The notes under the pieces are model-generated. The model worked only from the letters and a program-made list of their open reading frames with translations, was not told the DNA's origin and did not search any database. Shown here in pieces: positions 62,581-64,000 of a DNA stretch of 64,000 nucleotides (position 1 is its first letter; every line of letters starts with the position of its first letter). The DNA is taken from positions 129,668 through 193,667 of the forward strand of contig KQ960828.1 of assembly GCA_001553355.1 (NCBI GenBank), in the 5' to 3' direction. The position numbers and the translations under genes were made by a program. The DNA is from Veillonellaceae bacterium DNF00626. GTDB lineage: Bacteria > Bacillota > Negativicutes > Veillonellales > Dialisteraceae.

Positions 62581-63318
62581 TTAATTAACCGTTTCTTCTA
62601 ACATAGATTCCTTTATTAACTCTTGCCAACGAGTCATAAGAATTTTTGTATATAATACCGGATCCAGCCCAAAACTACTCAACGCATACGCATCACTAAC
62701 TTCCACTAAAAGAGTCTTCCCCTCATCAGTTACGCCAAAATCTAAAGCATAAGCCTGCGGTGCTGAATGATAAGCTTCCACAGCATTTTTCAATATACCG
62801 GGATCCGGAAATAAATCCCATTGTCCACGATAAGGACTTAAGCCCACAATATTTCCCTGAAGGACCCAAATTCTCCACTCTGACAGGAATTTGACCTTTT
62901 CACTACACCAAACATGAATGTCTTCCAATCCACCGCCTAATTTTATTAAGTCTTCTGATTTATCAAGCACTGTACCACGGAAACGTTTCACATCTACTAC
63001 CGGTTTTACAAATACATGCCAATATTCCGGATGACTGGTAATAGTAAATAAAGTGGATTGCCATATTTTCCTTCCTACAAATGGCATTAATTCATCAGGA
63101 TAATCAACAGGCGTTAATTGAACACCTAATTTGTCCAAAGCTACACTTACATCTGAAAAAGTTCCTACTACCAAATCAGTTGGGTCATTATCTGTTACAG
63201 AATAAATAGCCTTATATCGAATAATAGGAATATCCATTTTTTCACAACCCTGATAAACAGAATAACAATTCTGATTATATAAATCTCCAGAGTGACGAAC
63301 ACGGATAAATGCTTTCAT
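62581..63318 (-). CDS. ATP-grasp domain protein (DUF4343 type), unknown substrate
   Basis: This 245-residue protein seems to have a compact ATP-grasp fold of the DUF4343 type. Visible elements are FVKPVVDVKRFRGTV near 103-117, the acidic and hydrophobic EWRIWVLQGNIVG near 147-159, and YALDFGVTDEGKTLLVEVSDAYAL (shown in part) near 192-215, with the metal-binding glutamate. ATP-grasp enzymes join a carboxylate to an amine or thiol, but neither partner is clear. It is a lone gene between uppP and dnaG. Confidence 0.65.
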   Translation of the reverse strand: MKAFIRVRHSGDLYNQNCYSVYQGCEKMDIPIIRYKAIYSVTDNDPTDLVVGTFSDVSVALDKLGVQLTPVDYPDELMPFVGRKIWQSTLFTITSHPEYWHVFVKPVVDVKRFRGTVLDKSEDLIKLGGGLEDIHVWCSEKVKFLSEWRIWVLQGNIVGLSPYRGQWDLFPDPGILKNAVEAYHSAPQAYALDFGVTDEGKTLLVEVSDAYALSSFGLDPVLYTKILMTRWQELIKESMLEETVN

Positions 63319-63388
63319 GAAGCCCCCTATAAATAATCTATAACTACTGTGTTTTTCATAATATCATCTTTAAATCAAAGTAGCAACT

Positions 63389-64000
63389 TTACATAAAATA
63401 TATAAGGGCAAAAATAGCTACCAAGAATCTATACACAGCAAATCCGGTTAACGTCGAAGTATTTAAAAATTTCAAAAACCAAAGTATTGAACCATAAGCT
63501 ACGATAAATGATGTAATAAATCCTACCGCCAATATTCCAAAATCGTTCATTGATAAACTATTAGCCGCTTTATATAAATCATATAGACACGCTAAGAACA
63601 TAAGCGGCACTGCCATAATAAAGGAAAAATCTGCTGCAGCCTTTCTCGATATTCCCAAAAAAAGACAACCTGCAATCGTACTACCGCTTCGAGAAAATCC
63701 GGGCCAAAGTGAAAGACATTGAAATAATCCAATCTTCAATGCATTCAATGACCGAATTTCATCTACATTATTCACATGAAAAGCTGTCCGTTTCTTCTCC
63801 GCTACTATCATAAATAGACCGCCCAATACAAGCCCAATAATCACCGTCATAGGGCTAAAAAGTCGTTCTTTAATAAACCCATGTCCGATTAACCCCAATA
63901 AACAAGCAGGAAACATGGCAATAGCTAAATTCAATGGTGATGCCCCTTTGGTAAGAAACCAATGATGGGTATTTAACATGTATAAAAACTTCTCTCTATA
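63389..64000 (-). CDS. uppP: Undecaprenyl-diphosphatase UppP/BacA, partial at the window edge
   Basis: UppP recycles undecaprenyl diphosphate, the lipid carrier for peptidoglycan and LPS O-chains. The visible part (about 203 residues) has the motif LWPGFSRSGSTIAG with the catalytic residues and the C-terminal helices with GFITSFIVAYGSI and GFAVYRFLVA. The family usually has about 265-275 residues and an N-terminal EFLPVSSTGHL motif, which is missing. The frame stays open from the ATG at 63979 to the window end, so the true start is beyond 64000 and the ATG at 63979 is internal. Confidence 0.88.
   Translation of the reverse strand, partial: YREKFLYMLNTHHWFLTKGASPLNLAIAMFPACLLGLIGHGFIKERLFSPMTVIIGLVLGGLFMIVAEKKRTAFHVNNVDEIRSLNALKIGLFQCLSLWPGFSRSGSTIAGCLFLGISRKAAADFSFIMAVPLMFLACLYDLYKAANSLSMNDFGILAVGFITSFIVAYGSILWFLKFLNTSTLTGFAVYRFLVAIFALIYFM

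Noticed and set aside
63389-63979. A complete short UppP starting at 63979
   Set aside because: The frame stays open to the window edge and the product lacks the N-terminal family motif, so the gene is cut by the window.

Overview
The window looks like a chromosomal segment of a low-GC diderm Firmicute, most likely a member of the Negativicutes (Veillonella/Dialister-type). Three things point there together. The housekeeping genes and signals are Firmicute-like: RNase M5, TmcAL, TrmK, DUF4321, strong AGGAGG ribosome binding sites, TTGACA/TATAAT promoters and many TTG/GTG starts. A long operon makes and exports Kdo-lipid A. There is also a TonB-ExbB-ExbD system. The genus is a guess from gene content; no 16S rRNA lies here. 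I see no insertion sequence, prophage, integrase or CRISPR array.

Layout. 1-6.7 kb: a UgtP/MGDG-type glycosyltransferase, a polar amino acid ABC importer, lysA, and on the minus strand fabK with a gamma-carbonic-anhydrase-like gene. 7-11.4 kb: glycolytic operon gapA-pgk-tpiA-eno, with no gpm and no repressor gene. 11.4-17.5 kb: an orphan response regulator with rnmV and rsmA, then rpsO, typA and a convergent D-2-hydroxyacid dehydrogenase. 17.7-22.5 kb: phoH-ybeY-cdd-era-CNNM-recO. 22.6-23.8 kb: sstT on the minus strand. 24-39 kb: lpxI-lpxB-msbA-waaA-lpxK-kdsB-kdsA-kdsD-kdsC-lpxL-lptC-lptA-lptB-lptF/G, followed by a DUF3084 protein and a RuvC/YqgF-like protein. Spacings are tiny or overlapping, so this is probably one transcript from lipid A precursor to the Lpt transporter.

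39-43 kb: tRNA genes, a glutathione-peroxidase-like gene, and a flavodoxin plus radical-SAM pair that resembles anaerobic heme-degradation cassettes (HmuF/HmuW, ChuW/HutW), with a possible Fur-like box upstream. 43-50.9 kb, minus strand: gluQ, an M16C metallopeptidase, lysC and three cobalamin genes (cobO, cbiA, cbiL). 51-52.9 kb: exbB-exbD-tonB. 53-54.3 kb: radC, DUF4321 and a small unknown protein that may resemble DnaA domain I. 54.4-57.2 kb: tmcAL and putP. 57.2-64 kb, minus strand: RNase P RNA, a Nif3-family gene, trmK, tRNA(CAT), rpoD, dnaG, an ATP-grasp gene of unknown role and an uppP gene cut by the window end.

The genes support an anaerobic, envelope-rich organism. It builds Kdo-lipid A and transports it to the outer membrane, energises outer-membrane uptake with TonB, and may take apart host heme and salvage or complete corrinoids. 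The least understood parts are the DUF3084/RuvC-like pair at the end of the LPS operon, the heme cassette with its Met-rich tail, the atypical response regulator, and the small protein beside radC.
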